64,000 nucleotides of DNA, taken from positions 1 to 64,000 of IMG/VR virus record IMGVR_UViG_3300028045_000008. One strand, given 5' to 3'. The translations under genes were made by a program, and so were the position numbers. Shown here one piece after another: positions 17,845-28,300 of this stretch; position 1 is the first letter of the stretch; each line of letters opens with the position of its first letter. Under the pieces are notes generated by a model. That model was not told the origin of the DNA, did not search any database, and saw only the letters and a list, made by a program, of their open reading frames with translations. The stretch comes from a virus.

Positions 17845-18363
17845 ATGGCTACAACACTAGAAATTATTCAAGGAATTACACAAGCTGCAGCAAACGCATA
17901 TGACGGCGCCCATGACGAACGATTTGTCACCGGTGATCCTAAAAAGATCGGTCTTTCTCGTGAAGAAGGGTGTGCTATAACGGATTCGCGCGTTTCCGAC
18001 GGCTTCGGTGTAAAGATAATCGGAGATATGCTCCAAGTTAACTATGAAGCAAATGTCAGGCTGTCTGATGTGTATGCCAATGGATTCGAAGAGGAGTGTG
18101 AAAGACGCCTTGCAGCAATCGCAGATTTTCTAAAGAAGGAATACAAAGTTATTACCGGAAAATCCCTCAGTCTAAATCCCCAAGGCGAGGCAGTTTGCGT
18201 CGTTCAGAATACATCAAGAGTCAGAACGTTCGTGATGGCACACAAAATGTTTAAGATCGGCGGCATGAAATCTGTTGAGACTCTCGGCGAAGGTATAATC
18301 GACCCAATCGCAGTGAGATACCAGAAATTTTTGAATGAAGGCTCCTTCGACAAAAGTGAGTAG
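17845..18363 (+). CDS. Conserved-looking protein of unknown function directly before terminase
   Basis: 172 residues, soluble, mixed alpha/beta, no membrane segment, no cysteine cluster. It starts after GAGGAAAAATAA and ends immediately before the terminase large subunit, the place where a small terminase subunit often sits. However, I see no helix-turn-helix and no long central coiled coil as in gp16-type small terminases. The terminase-subunit idea is therefore a hypothesis from position only. Confidence 0.55.
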   Translation: MATTLEIIQGITQAAANAYDGAHDERFVTGDPKKIGLSREEGCAITDSRVSDGFGVKIIGDMLQVNYEANVRLSDVYANGFEEECERRLAAIADFLKKEYKVITGKSLSLNPQGEAVCVVQNTSRVRTFVMAHKMFKIGGMKSVETLGEGIIDPIAVRYQKFLNEGSFDKSE

Positions 18364-19953
18364 ATGTCGTATACATTATCAAAGAAAGAGATAGTAGCAG
18401 AAATTTTAAAGTGTGGTAAAGACCCGGTTTATTTTACCAATAATTATGCAAGAATATCTCACCCACTCCAGGGCCTGATACCGTTCAAGACATATCCCTA
18501 CCAGACGGATTTGTTGTCGGACTTTAATGACTATCGCTTCAGCGTTATATTGAAGGCGCGCCAGTTGGGTATCTCTACTATAGTGGCCGCATATATTGTG
18601 TGGCTAATGCTATTTCATCGAGATAAGAACATCCTCGTAATGGCCACCAAGTTTGCAACTGCAGCAAACCTAGTAAAAAAGGTAAAAGCCATTCTAAAAA
18701 ATCTCCCTGAATGGATCGTTATATCTAATATTTCAATTGATAACAGAACTTCATTTGAGCTTTCAAACGGGTCTCAAATTAAAGCGGCATCCACTTCGGG
18801 TGATGCCGGCCGTTCTGAAGCACTGTCCCTTTTAGTACTCGACGAGGCCGCCCACATTGACAATCTGGGCGAGTTATGGGCCGGTTTGTATCCTACGATC
18901 TCTACTGGGGGTAGGTGTATAGCTTTGTCAACGCCAAACGGAGTTGGAAATTGGTTTCACAAGGTATATATTGAGGCAATAGAAACATCAAACGATTTTC
19001 ACCCTGTCAATCTTCCTTGGGATGTACATCCTGATCGAGATCAGGCTTGGTTTCAGAAAGAGACTAGGAATATGTCTCGCAGAGAGATAGCTCAAGAATT
19101 AGAGTGTAACTTTAATACTTCTGGGGAGAGTGTAATCCACCCTGATGATATTGCTTGGATAGAATCCTGTGTTTGCGATCCCAAATATAGGACCGGATTT
19201 GATAGGAACATGTGGATCTGGGAAGAATACCAGGCGGATTGCACCTATCTATTGGTGGCTGACGTAGCTAGGGGTGATGGTGCCGATTATTCAGTTTTTC
19301 ATATAATAAAATTGGAAACTATGGAAATTGTGGCAGAATACCAGGGAAAACCAAACCTTGACATGTACTCTACAATTCTGACTTCAGCCGGAAAAGAATA
19401 TGGTAATTGCTTGTTGGTGGTAGAGAATGTGGGAATCGGAATCTCTGTTTTGGAGAAATTGGCGGATCTACAGTACCCAAACTTATACTATTCCATAAAA
19501 GGCACACATGAGTATGTAGAATCGTACCAGGGGGAGACTAACAACTCCGCAGTTCCCGGTTTCACTACCTCCACGAAGACAAGACCCCTTATTATAGCAA
19601 AATTAGAAGAATTCATCAGAAACAAACTAATTAAAGTATATTCGGTTCGTTTTTCTAATGAATTACGAACTTTTATTTGGCATAATGGAAAGCCACAAGC
19701 AATGCGAGGATATAATGATGATTTAATCATGGCATTAGCAATCGCCTGTTGGGTAAGGGATACAGCACTAGGTGTCAACAAGAGAGAGATAGAATATAAG
19801 AAGGCGTGTTTGAGTTCGATAGTAAAAGTCGACACGAAAATAAACACAACAGTTCCAGGAATGGAAGGATATAAGAGAAAAGAAGTGTTTGAAGAAAAGA
19901 TGTTTAAAACAGCAGAAGAGTATAAGAAATATTCTTGGTTAATCAAAGGATAG
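18364..19953 (+). CDS. terL: Terminase large subunit (gp17-like packaging ATPase/nuclease)
   Basis: 529 residues. The ATPase domain has the variant Walker A KARQLGIST (64-72), Walker B LLVLDEAAHI (156-165) and the coupling motif LSTPNGVG (188-195). The RNase H-like nuclease domain has Asp300 in LLVADVARGDGAD, Glu354 in VVENVGIG and Asp452/453 in YNDDLIMALA. It pumps DNA into the prohead through the portal and cuts the concatemer. It is shorter than T4 gp17 (610), mainly at the N-terminus. The next gene is the portal, 3 bases downstream. Confidence 0.95.
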   Translation: MSYTLSKKEIVAEILKCGKDPVYFTNNYARISHPLQGLIPFKTYPYQTDLLSDFNDYRFSVILKARQLGISTIVAAYIVWLMLFHRDKNILVMATKFATAANLVKKVKAILKNLPEWIVISNISIDNRTSFELSNGSQIKAASTSGDAGRSEALSLLVLDEAAHIDNLGELWAGLYPTISTGGRCIALSTPNGVGNWFHKVYIEAIETSNDFHPVNLPWDVHPDRDQAWFQKETRNMSRREIAQELECNFNTSGESVIHPDDIAWIESCVCDPKYRTGFDRNMWIWEEYQADCTYLLVADVARGDGADYSVFHIIKLETMEIVAEYQGKPNLDMYSTILTSAGKEYGNCLLVVENVGIGISVLEKLADLQYPNLYYSIKGTHEYVESYQGETNNSAVPGFTTSTKTRPLIIAKLEEFIRNKLIKVYSVRFSNELRTFIWHNGKPQAMRGYNDDLIMALAIACWVRDTALGVNKREIEYKKACLSSIVKVDTKINTTVPGMEGYKRKEVFEEKMFKTAEEYKKYSWLIKG

Positions 19954-19956
19954 ATA

Positions 19957-21891
19957 ATGGCCGATAAAACTAAAAATCCAAATAATCCACAATCAGAACT
20001 CTTTAGGAGATTGACGAGATTATTCTCTGGTCCGATCGTGAACTGGAGAACCCAAATGAATCGCAAGATTCGCAGGACGTCTCTGGATAAATATGCGACC
20101 CAATTTAAGTCGGCATCCGGCCAACAATTTAAGAAATCTGAATATAGTCCATTCGACATCATGCATTCGAAAATAATGGCGCAGCAAAATCGTGCCGAAC
20201 GCTATGTTGACTACGAACAGATGGAATATATGCCGGAAATAGCTTCTGCTTTGGATATATATGCTGATGAGATGACCACACACACGGCACTGACTCCAAT
20301 GTTATCAATTCAATGCTCGAACGAGGAAATAAAAGCGATTTTACGATCTCTCTATGATAATGTCCTCAACGTCAATCATAATCTGTTTGGTTGGTGCCGC
20401 TCGATGTGCAAATATGGCGATGTAATATTATATATGGATATTGACGAGAGACTCGGTGTCAAATCTGTTATACCGCTGCCACTTAGGGAAATCGAGAGGA
20501 TGGAGGGGGAGGATCCAACAAATCCAAACTACATTCAATATCAATGGAACGCCGGCGGCATGACTTTCGAGAACTGGCAAGTGGCACACTTTAGGATCCT
20601 GGGAAATGACAAGAATACTCCTTATGGTACCTCTGTTTTGGACGCCGGCCGCCGCATTTGGCGCCAATTGGTTCTGATGGAAGACGCTATGATGGCATAT
20701 CGCATCGTCCGATCATCAGAGCGGAGAGTTTTTTATATTGATGTTGGAAATATCGCCCCACAAGACGTTGAAAACTTTGTACAAAAAACAATAACATCGA
20801 TGAAGAGGAATCAGGTAGTCGATGCAAATACTGGCCGCGTCGACCTCCGCTATAATCCGCTATCTGTCGAGGAAGATTATTTCATACCGATAAGAGGGGG
20901 AGAATCATCAAAGATAGACACGCTTCAAGGCGGACAGTTCACTGGAGATATTGACGATGTAAAATATTTGAGAGACAAGATGTTTTCTGCCCTAAAGATA
21001 CCTTCCTCTTATTTATCGAGCGACTCTGATGCTGCTGTAGAAGATAAAAACACTCTGGCTCAGAAGGATATCCGCTTTGCGAGAACAATCCAGAGGCTCC
21101 AGCGCTCCGCTATCACGGAACTGGAAAAAATAGGTATTGTGCATTTATATACTTTGGGGTTTCGAGGTGACGACTTAGTTAGTTTCAGACTTAATCTCAA
21201 TAATCCTTCAAAAATCGCTGAATTGCAGGAACTGGAGCATTGGAAGACAAAATTTGATATCGCCGGCGGCGCCACAGAGAACTTCTTTAGTAGACGCTGG
21301 ATAGCTCAAAACATTTTTGATTTGTCAGATGAGGAATTCGTCAGAAATCAACGTGAAATGTTTCACGATAGGAAGTACGAAGCAGCCCTCGCAGCAGCAG
21401 CAGAAGAGGTTGCAGAAGAAGGCCTCGGAGCCTCCGGAGGCGGCGACCTTGATATGGGGGGAGAAGAAGAATTCGACCTCGGAGGAGAAGAAGAATTCGA
21501 CCTCGGAGGAGAAGAGCCAGCCGGCGAGGAAGCGGAGGAATCCCCTCTTCTGGACGCCCCGGCCAAGAGAAATGATCATGGCCAGAAATATTCTGAAAAA
21601 TCACTCAAATCATCATCAAGAGGGAAAAAATATGTAAATAAAAAGCTCCGAGGCGGCGACGGACGAAATGGCCGCCCACAGGCTTATAAGAGCATAGCTA
21701 TTCCCAGCCAGAGAGAGTTAATTCCTGGCATGATGGATATGATGAGCTTGTCTCGTGGTATTTACGAGAACGAGCGACCTAATTACGGAAACGAAGAGAG
21801 CATTTTACTGGAATCCACCTTGGCCGTGAAAAGGGTTATTATGGATTTACAACAAAATTCGGAGATTAAAATAAATGAAGATGAAACATAA
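19957..21891 (+). CDS. 20: Portal protein (gp20-like)
   Basis: 644 residues of T4-type portal sequence. A dodecamer of it forms the DNA entry vertex, docks TerL and starts head assembly. Recognisable stretches are the YEQMEYMPEIASALDIYADE helix near residue 88, the wing/clip region around LPLREIERMEG, and the stem/crown region LRDKMFSALKIPSSYL near 333. The region of about residues 490-545 is an acidic Gly/Glu-rich insert made partly of a tandem GGEEEFDL repeat. The gene lies 3 bases after terL and overlaps the following gene by 17 bases. Confidence 0.93.
   Translation: MADKTKNPNNPQSELFRRLTRLFSGPIVNWRTQMNRKIRRTSLDKYATQFKSASGQQFKKSEYSPFDIMHSKIMAQQNRAERYVDYEQMEYMPEIASALDIYADEMTTHTALTPMLSIQCSNEEIKAILRSLYDNVLNVNHNLFGWCRSMCKYGDVILYMDIDERLGVKSVIPLPLREIERMEGEDPTNPNYIQYQWNAGGMTFENWQVAHFRILGNDKNTPYGTSVLDAGRRIWRQLVLMEDAMMAYRIVRSSERRVFYIDVGNIAPQDVENFVQKTITSMKRNQVVDANTGRVDLRYNPLSVEEDYFIPIRGGESSKIDTLQGGQFTGDIDDVKYLRDKMFSALKIPSSYLSSDSDAAVEDKNTLAQKDIRFARTIQRLQRSAITELEKIGIVHLYTLGFRGDDLVSFRLNLNNPSKIAELQELEHWKTKFDIAGGATENFFSRRWIAQNIFDLSDEEFVRNQREMFHDRKYEAALAAAAEEVAEEGLGASGGGDLDMGGEEEFDLGGEEEFDLGGEEPAGEEAEESPLLDAPAKRNDHGQKYSEKSLKSSSRGKKYVNKKLRGGDGRNGRPQAYKSIAIPSQRELIPGMMDMMSLSRGIYENERPNYGNEESILLESTLAVKRVIMDLQQNSEIKINEDET
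21463..21510 (+). repeat. Tandem 24-base repeat in the portal gene
   Basis: Two adjacent copies (21463-21486 and 21487-21510) encode the acidic octamer EEEFDLGG twice, with a partial third copy following. It lies in the low-complexity C-terminal arm of the portal. Confidence 0.85.
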
Positions 21892-22696
21892 TAAGAAGCG
21901 CAATACTGCCTTTATCTTTGACGCTCTAATAAGAGAGTTAACCAAGACAATTATTTCTAAGGATGAAAAAAAGAAAAAGGTTATCTTATCTCTCATAAAA
22001 GAAAACTTCCGCGGCAACGGCGTTCTTGCAAAAGACCTCGACCTCTATAAATCTATCCTTGAGACGAGGAAAGTGGACAAGAGGACAGCAGAAAAGATCA
22101 TCTTCGAGGCCAGAGTACAAAAGAGGGCTATAAATCATAAAGATTTGTTCAAAAAGCAATCAGAAGTGATCAATAAGATCAACAAGCTTGTGTCTCCAGA
22201 CGTCTTCGCAAATTTTATCCCAAACTATAAAGATATGGCAACAATCTTTCAGATCTTTCATCCAAAAACAAAAATGAGACAGCGAGTCCTGATGGAGAGC
22301 GACCTCATTAATAGGATGATCTCTGATGAAGAGAAGGAGAGGGAGTTGTTGAGGCCTATCGACAATCTGACATATAAGACTTTTGTCAAAAAATTCAATG
22401 AGAAATACGGATCATCCCTGTTGGAGTCACAAAAAGAACTCCTAAGAAGATATATCAGATCATTTGACGATAACGGCGTGGAACTAAAGATATTCTTAAA
22501 TGAAGAGATCCCCAGACTCAAAGAGGAGATGGAAGAGGCCGCAAATATAAAAGAGTTACAATCTGATAGCGAGATGCTCACTGGCGCCCAGAAGGTCTCC
22601 TCTATGCTTGAAAACATGGTAAAAAGACCAGTAGATAACGTTTTTATCCATGATATCTTGAAAATACAAAACTTAGTTAAGGAAATTAAAAGCTAA
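21875..22696 (+). CDS. Head-region protein of unknown function, 273 residues
   Basis: A basic, almost entirely helical protein rich in Lys/Glu/Leu, with no membrane segment or enzyme motif. The start overlaps the end of the portal gene by 17 bases, and its stop overlaps the next start by one base (AATG type), so expression is coupled to the portal. It could be a head-assembly or internal core protein. I do not recognise the family. Confidence 0.7.
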   Translation: MKMKHNKKRNTAFIFDALIRELTKTIISKDEKKKKVILSLIKENFRGNGVLAKDLDLYKSILETRKVDKRTAEKIIFEARVQKRAINHKDLFKKQSEVINKINKLVSPDVFANFIPNYKDMATIFQIFHPKTKMRQRVLMESDLINRMISDEEKERELLRPIDNLTYKTFVKKFNEKYGSSLLESQKELLRRYIRSFDDNGVELKIFLNEEIPRLKEEMEEAANIKELQSDSEMLTGAQKVSSMLENMVKRPVDNVFIHDILKIQNLVKEIKS

Positions 22697-23250
22697 TGGC
22701 ATCACTAACCGTCTACATGGGCTCAGAAGCCAATAAGAAGAGAATTACCCTAGAACTTAAAGCTAGAAAAACCTTGGATGGTAACATCTTGATATTCGAT
22801 CACCAGGAAATTGATATCGTCATCATGCCAAAGAAGAAAAAGGTGGTTGCATTTGCGAAAGATGATTTCTCAGATGCGGTTTATGAAGTCCAGAATAGGT
22901 TGTTTGATCATTTGAAAAGGCGAGGGATTATCTCTTACGACTCAATAAGGGGCGGAAGCGTATATGGCTCTTTTGAGGGGCTAATAGAAGAGTCTGCTGA
23001 TGCTAGTATCAATCCTATCGACTATACTCTTTATAATATACACACCTTCTTGAAAGAAGAGGCGCCATATTACAACTATCTTGAGGATTATGAAAAGATG
23101 CTCGATGATTATTATACGCAGCCTACGGACACCGACTCAACTGAACTCGGAGAGGTCCCCCAGGCCTCGGAGAAAGGCTCTTTGAAGCCTGGTTATAACT
23201 ATGAACCTTATTGGATGAGCTATATGCTTGAGGAAGATAAGGAAAAATAA
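22696..23250 (+). CDS. Head-region protein of unknown function, 184 residues
   Basis: The N-terminal 100 residues are mixed alpha/beta (MASLTVYMGS, then a basic PKKKKVVAFAKDD strand). The C-terminus is acidic and tyrosine-rich. There is no catalytic motif. It overlaps both neighbours by a single base (stop/start overlaps), placing it in the portal-to-protease head operon. A structural or assembly role is inferred only from that position. Confidence 0.65.
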   Translation: MASLTVYMGSEANKKRITLELKARKTLDGNILIFDHQEIDIVIMPKKKKVVAFAKDDFSDAVYEVQNRLFDHLKRRGIISYDSIRGGSVYGSFEGLIEESADASINPIDYTLYNIHTFLKEEAPYYNYLEDYEKMLDDYYTQPTDTDSTELGEVPQASEKGSLKPGYNYEPYWMSYMLEEDKEK

Positions 23251-23537
23251 TGAACCTCATATATTTTGTCTTGGCTAGCCATGGCCTGACACAATTGCTT
23301 TGTTATGCTAGAATCTTTGACAAAATTCGTCCTGAAGGTTACTTCTGGTGTTGTCCGATGTGTGTTGGGTTTTGGGTTGGTGTATTTTTATGTGGCATTA
23401 GCCCGTTAACTGAACTATTTACTTATGAACCAACTATCATGAACTTTTTAATTTGTGGTTGGGTGAGTTCTGGAACATCATATATCTTAAGTATGGTGTT
23501 TGGAGATGATGGCATAAACCTAAAAGAAAGGAGGTGA
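23250..23537 (+). CDS. Small membrane protein with CxxC motif (DUF1360-like)
   Basis: 95 residues. There are hydrophobic segments near residues 3-16, 37-52 and 62-82. WCCPMCVGFWVGV near residue 33 has the cysteine pair and aromatic/glycine pattern seen in DUF1360-type membrane proteins, from memory. It would sit in the host inner membrane. It overlaps the previous gene by one base. Its role is unknown; T4 head assembly also begins at the inner membrane, but a link is speculation. Confidence 0.6.
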   Translation: MNLIYFVLASHGLTQLLCYARIFDKIRPEGYFWCCPMCVGFWVGVFLCGISPLTELFTYEPTIMNFLICGWVSSGTSYILSMVFGDDGINLKERR

Positions 23538-23539
23538 GT

Positions 23540-23593
23540 ATGTCTAAAAGATGGATGATTCGTGGAGTTCGTCGTTGCAAAAACGGATGTTGA
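23540..23593 (+). CDS. 17-residue basic micro-ORF with a perfect Shine-Dalgarno
   Basis: The ATG at 23540 sits 5 bases behind AGGAGG within AAAGGAGGTGA (23527-23537), the strongest ribosome site seen in this window. It reads MSKRWMIRGVRRCKNGC and stops. The peptide is very basic and ends with a Cys-x3-Cys pair. It lies 2 bases after one gene and 21 bases before the prohead protease gene. It could be a real micropeptide, a translational-coupling leader, or a ribosome-loading site whose product is unimportant. Confidence 0.45.
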   Translation: MSKRWMIRGVRRCKNGC

Positions 23594-23614
23594 CTGCGTT
23601 GAAAAGGATTTAAA

Positions 23615-24232
23615 ATGAGTAAAGTTTTATTAAGAGAATACTATGCCCTCTGTGATGGGGGTGTCTGCCAAGATCTTTTGACTGAGGCAGAGAAAATAGA
23701 TGTACAAAAGAATGGTGCAATGTATTTGACCGGCTTGATGCAGTGCGCCTCGAAACCAAACGGTAATATGAGGGTATATCCAGAGGATATCTTGGCAAGA
23801 GAGATAAAAGTTTATCAAAAGCTTGTCAAAGAAAATAGAGCTTTGGGAGAACTAGACCACCCAGATGATTCGGTCATCAATTTGAAGAATGCTTCTCATA
23901 TTGTTACCAATATTTGGATGGAAGGCCCCGAGGTCAAAGGCACTGTTAAGGTCCTGAATACCCCATCTGGACAGATTTTACGCTCTCTGGTAGAGGGTGG
24001 TTGTCAACTTGGCATATCATCGAGAGGTTTGGGCTCTGTTCGGGAAATGTCGGATGGGTGTGTGGCTGTCGAAGACGATTTCCAACTCATCTGCTTTGAT
24101 TTCGTTTCAGAGCCAAGCACACCAAATGCATTTATGAATTTGCAGGAAGGCAAAGAATATAAAGAACCAAACATTTTTACTAAAGCAGATAGAATCAACA
24201 GAGCTTTAAATAGCATCTTGGGAGATAAATAA
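23615..24232 (+). CDS. 21: Prohead protease (gp21-like)
   Basis: 205 residues, the usual size. The serine protease motifs of this phage family are present: GELDHPDD with His82, and GISSRG with the nucleophile serine at 135/136. SHIV near 94-97 lies between them. It is assembled inside the prohead and cleaves scaffold and capsid proteins, typically after L/I-x-Glu, before destroying itself. The gene sits between portal and scaffold/capsid genes, the expected T4 order, although with several extra genes between. It starts with ATG after GAAAAGGA. Confidence 0.9.
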   Translation: MSKVLLREYYALCDGGVCQDLLTEAEKIDVQKNGAMYLTGLMQCASKPNGNMRVYPEDILAREIKVYQKLVKENRALGELDHPDDSVINLKNASHIVTNIWMEGPEVKGTVKVLNTPSGQILRSLVEGGCQLGISSRGLGSVREMSDGCVAVEDDFQLICFDFVSEPSTPNAFMNLQEGKEYKEPNIFTKADRINRALNSILGDK

Positions 24233-24233
24233 A

Positions 24234-24902
24234 ATGAGCAGAAATAAAAAATGGTCGAGCAATGATAAAAATCAACTGCTCGTTGAAAATTTTAGAAATT
24301 TTATGGAAGAGGGTGATTTTTCACCAGACGAAGATTTAAACGAGCGCTCTTGGGGTCAAATGGCCAAAGACGTTGTAAAGGGCGACTTTACTGGCAGCAA
24401 GCGAGAAGCTCAGACCCGAGAGACCGGAGAATATTGGCTTAAGGAAGTTGAAAAAAGGTTGCAACGCCCACATGATAATCTGAAGGGCGCCCTTGAAGAC
24501 ACACTTAAACACTCTTCGGTGAATACAGAACGCCTGCCTAAAGATCTCGAAGCACACGGCGCAAAAGACATAAAAGATTTAATCGATATTACAATCGGCT
24601 CGTATCGTCTTCAAAGCGCCGTGCGCGATCATAAAAGATGGGCCGATGGGATCATCGATGATAGTGAACGCGCTGAAGCTGCAAAGAAGAGACGAGCCCA
24701 GCGAGATTGGGATGCGACCGGTCGGGCGAAGCAGGACGCTCAAGATGCTAAAGATAGGTCGTACCACGCCCGAGGAGGTAAATCTCACAGTAGGAAGTAT
24801 GAACCAACTCGCGGCGACATTACACCCGGCAATAAGGATTACGGGGAAGAACGGCGCGCCACAACGGGAAGGTGGGACGAAGCGAAGAAGAGGAATAAGT
24901 GA
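24234..24902 (+). CDS. Head-region protein of unknown function, 222 residues
   Basis: This is a hydrophilic, highly charged protein. The N-terminal stretch QLLVENFRNFMEEGDFSP resembles short amphipathic N-terminal tags I recall from other large-phage head-region proteins; this is a weak recollection. The C-terminal third is Arg/Lys/Asp-rich, low in hydrophobics and probably disordered. It starts one base after the protease stop and overlaps the next gene by 4 bases (GTGA). An internal head or scaffold-associated role is possible but unproven. Confidence 0.6.
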   Translation: MSRNKKWSSNDKNQLLVENFRNFMEEGDFSPDEDLNERSWGQMAKDVVKGDFTGSKREAQTRETGEYWLKEVEKRLQRPHDNLKGALEDTLKHSSVNTERLPKDLEAHGAKDIKDLIDITIGSYRLQSAVRDHKRWADGIIDDSERAEAAKKRRAQRDWDATGRAKQDAQDAKDRSYHARGGKSHSRKYEPTRGDITPGNKDYGEERRATTGRWDEAKKRNK

Positions 24903-25318
24903 AAAAGAACGAACTACAAAAAATCCTAAAACCCCTCATCAAACAATGTATCAAAGAAGTGATCTTTGAAGAGGGGGTTTTATCAAACTTAATTAAAGAG
25001 ATCGCAGTTGGTATTGGGTCCCAACAAACGATTGTCGAGACAAGACAAACTCCTCCACCAGATTTCTCAAGACAAAGGGTTGAACTTCAAGAAGAAGCCT
25101 CTGACGCCCTAAAAGAGAAAAAAAGAAGATTAGAAGAATCAATGGGCGCAGGATTTAACGGCATATTCGATAATGTGGATCCAATCTCAAGAGCCGGCTC
25201 CCCAGGTTCTTCCAACTCTCAAAGTCCACTATCCGCTTATGCACCGAACGATGCTGGTGTAGATATTAGTGGGATTATGGCAATTGCTGGCGGAAAAAAT
25301 TGGAAAAATATGATTTAG
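24899..25318 (+). CDS. Head-region protein of unknown function, 139 residues, GTG start
   Basis: The first 45 residues form a hydrophobic-faced helix (LKPLIKQCIKEVIFEEGVL). The middle is a charged coiled coil. The C-terminus is Gly/Ser/Pro-rich and ends in a Gly/Ala/Ile-rich patch. It starts at GTG overlapping the previous stop. It is the last gene before a late-type promoter box and the long fibre gene. Unknown function; a head protein is inferred from location. Confidence 0.55.
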   Translation: MKKNELQKILKPLIKQCIKEVIFEEGVLSNLIKEIAVGIGSQQTIVETRQTPPPDFSRQRVELQEEASDALKEKKRRLEESMGAGFNGIFDNVDPISRAGSPGSSNSQSPLSAYAPNDAGVDISGIMAIAGGKNWKNMI

Positions 25319-25329
25319 TTTCTTATTTA

Positions 25330-25337
25330 ACTATTTA
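25330..25337 (+). promoter_or_regulatory. Putative late promoter box ACTATTTA
   Basis: It lies in a 42-base gap, 24 bases before the tail fibre gene at 25361, and is followed by TAT. Confidence 0.6.
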
Positions 25338-25360
25338 TATAGGTAAAGTGAACTAAATAT

Positions 25361-28300
25361 ATGTCAAGATTTCGACCAAGTAGAAATTACGTTAGTGGCA
25401 AAGTTGTATTTGATGGCGGTCCCGTAGATATAAGCGGAGATCTTGTCGTCTCTGGATCGATAACTGCCAATGAGTATAACGTAAATGTTATTAACACAAA
25501 CGTTACGCACATCGACGCCGATGGTAATACAAAGTTTGGCGATACACCAGATGATACACACCAATTTACGGGCTCCGTGTTCATCAATGGCCCACTATCT
25601 GCCAGCAGTATCATAGGAGGCGGCGCAACAACGCCTGGCGCCCCCAACACATCGGTTCAATTCAATGATGCAGGCGCCTTTGCAGGCGATCCAGATTTTA
25701 CATGGGATAACACAGCGAATATCTTAACTGTAAGTGGTGATATCACAGCGTCTGTGAATATTTCCGGAGCCTTCTTCTATGGCGACGGATCTGGACTCAC
25801 CGGAGTTACAGCAACAGCATCCCCGGCCGGCACAAACGCGGAGATTCAATATAATGCTGATGGTGCCCTTGGAGCAGATGCAGATTTTACATGGAGTAGT
25901 GGAAGTAACGCTCTAAGTGTCAACGGCTCCATAACATCTTCCGTCATTCTGATCTCCTCTTCGGACCCAGGCCCGCTTTTGACAATTTGCGGAAATGATT
26001 TGCCTTGCCTGATGTCCGTCGATACTTCAAGTAGCGTCGACGGCGGCGCCAGAGTACTGATTGGGATTTCAAATGACGAGATTCTTCTTCCAACTGCGAC
26101 CGCCAAGCGAGGCGCTCTTCACATAGAACAGGAATCGACCTCCTCCGCCGCCATCACCTCAAACGGCATTTCGGTATATACTTACGCACAGGAAGAATAT
26201 GAATCTTCCATACGATTGCATACATGGGACCCGCAACCTGGTAACGCTTCAAGCCTGTCTTTCTATACGAACGAGGGCACTTTTCCAAACGGTGGAGGGG
26301 TGGCCACCGGCCAAGCCCTCGGAAGAATAAACTTTGGTGGATGGGATGGAAACCAGTCGGTTCTGGGGTACTATGTTCAGGCGAAAGCTGATGAAAATTG
26401 GACCTTTGGAACAAAAAATGGATCATATCTTCAATTCTTTTCAACACCGGAGGGGAGGGGCGCTTCCACAAATTTAAAAGAGAGAATAAGGATGACCGGC
26501 GAGGGACACCTGGTTGTCTTTCCATATTCCGCCTCCAATGACGACGCAGACCTGATACAGAATAATTTCCTCTCAAGTCCTGGATCCCCAGCACTACAAG
26601 TTTACGGGCCTACCCTTTTCGGAAGCTCTTCCGCAAACACGCACATTTTCACCGGCTCAGTCAATATAGCTGGCGATTTAACTGCCTCAGCAAACGTATC
26701 TGCAAGCTTCTTTCATGGTGATGGCTCCAATCTGACAAATTTACCAGCAGGCACACCAGCAGGATCAGATACACAAATACAATTTAACAACGCAGGTGCC
26801 TTTGGAGCCTCCGCCGATTTGACCTGGGACGGCACAAATCTGTCTTCTTCGACCATCGTCCCAAACGCCACGATAACATATGATTTGGGATCCGCAGATT
26901 TAAGCTGGAACACTCTGTATACCGATAGCGTTATCGGGGATTTGCAGGGAGCAATCTTATTCGACGCCGTTAACGACGAAGGTGATTCGATCTCCAAAGG
27001 TCAGGCGGTATATATTAATGGTATATCCGGACAGACACCAACTGTCGCACTCGCCGCTTGTGATGACCCGGCTAAGATGCCGGCATTTGGTCTCGCCGCC
27101 GCCAATGCCATTAATGGCGCCGCAGTCCAGATTGTTACTTTTGGTAGCTTGCAGAATATAAATTTGACAACATTATACGGACAGTCCTTCTCAGGGGGAG
27201 ACACTGCATATGTTCAAACCGGCTCTGGTGGGACTTCTGGAAGTCTAACTCCCTTTGTTCCCACAGGTTCGAGCCACTTGATACAGAATTTAGGAATAAT
27301 AGTCCGTAACGGCGGTGGCGGCGATGGTCAAATCAAAGTCGGCGGCGCCGGAAGAACAAACGCAACCCCAAATTTAGATAAAGGGTATTTGTTTGTAGGT
27401 AACGATTCAAATCAGTCAGTTCAAGATAATACATTATTTGTTTCATCTTCTGCCGGCAGAGTTGGTATCAACAATATAAATCCAACACATGCTTTGGCTG
27501 TCACTGGCGATATTAGCGCCTCAGTTAATGTTTCTGCTTCTGCCTTTTATGGCGATGGCTCAAATTTAACAAATGTCAACGCCTCTCTTTTGATCGGAAA
27601 GTCTCTCTTTGTTGATAGTGTCAATGGCGACGATGGTACTGGGGTAAGAGGAGACGAATCCCTCCCTTATTTGACTATCGACGCCGCAATTACAGACTCT
27701 TTATCTGGAGACGCCATTTATGTTGGCCCAGGCATATACCCAGAATCCGGCCTATCTTTGCCATCTGGCCGGTCCCTAATCGGATCCGCAGGATACACTC
27801 GAACTTCGCTTGGTATAACATCCTCTGCCACAGACATCCTCACAACAGTCGACGATACTTGGGTCGAGGGCTTCACCTTTAATATTCCGACTGGTTCTGG
27901 AAATGCAGGTATCAGATATACTGGGGCAGGCGGTACGATGCAGGCTTATTCGCTAGCTTACGCTGGCGATGGCGCAAGTGGCCTTGGAGATGGATTTGTA
28001 AAGACGGGCACAGGAAAGGTTATTGGATCAGAAGTCAGACTGACAATGGGTGGATTAAATTCTGTTGTGAGATCGGACCAGGGCGTCATGGCCTTTGAGT
28101 CAATCCACGTTCCCGTCGCCACCGGCGATATAGAGCATGTAGCCTTGGTTGAGGGATCCTCTCGCGCCCAACTTATTAATTTTAATGCTGGAAACTCAAA
28201 TGTTGTAAACACTATAACTGTAACAGGATCCGCAACCGCAATATGTCTAGCCGTGAATTGGTTCGATGTCCAAAACGGACTTAATATCCAGCAAGATGGA

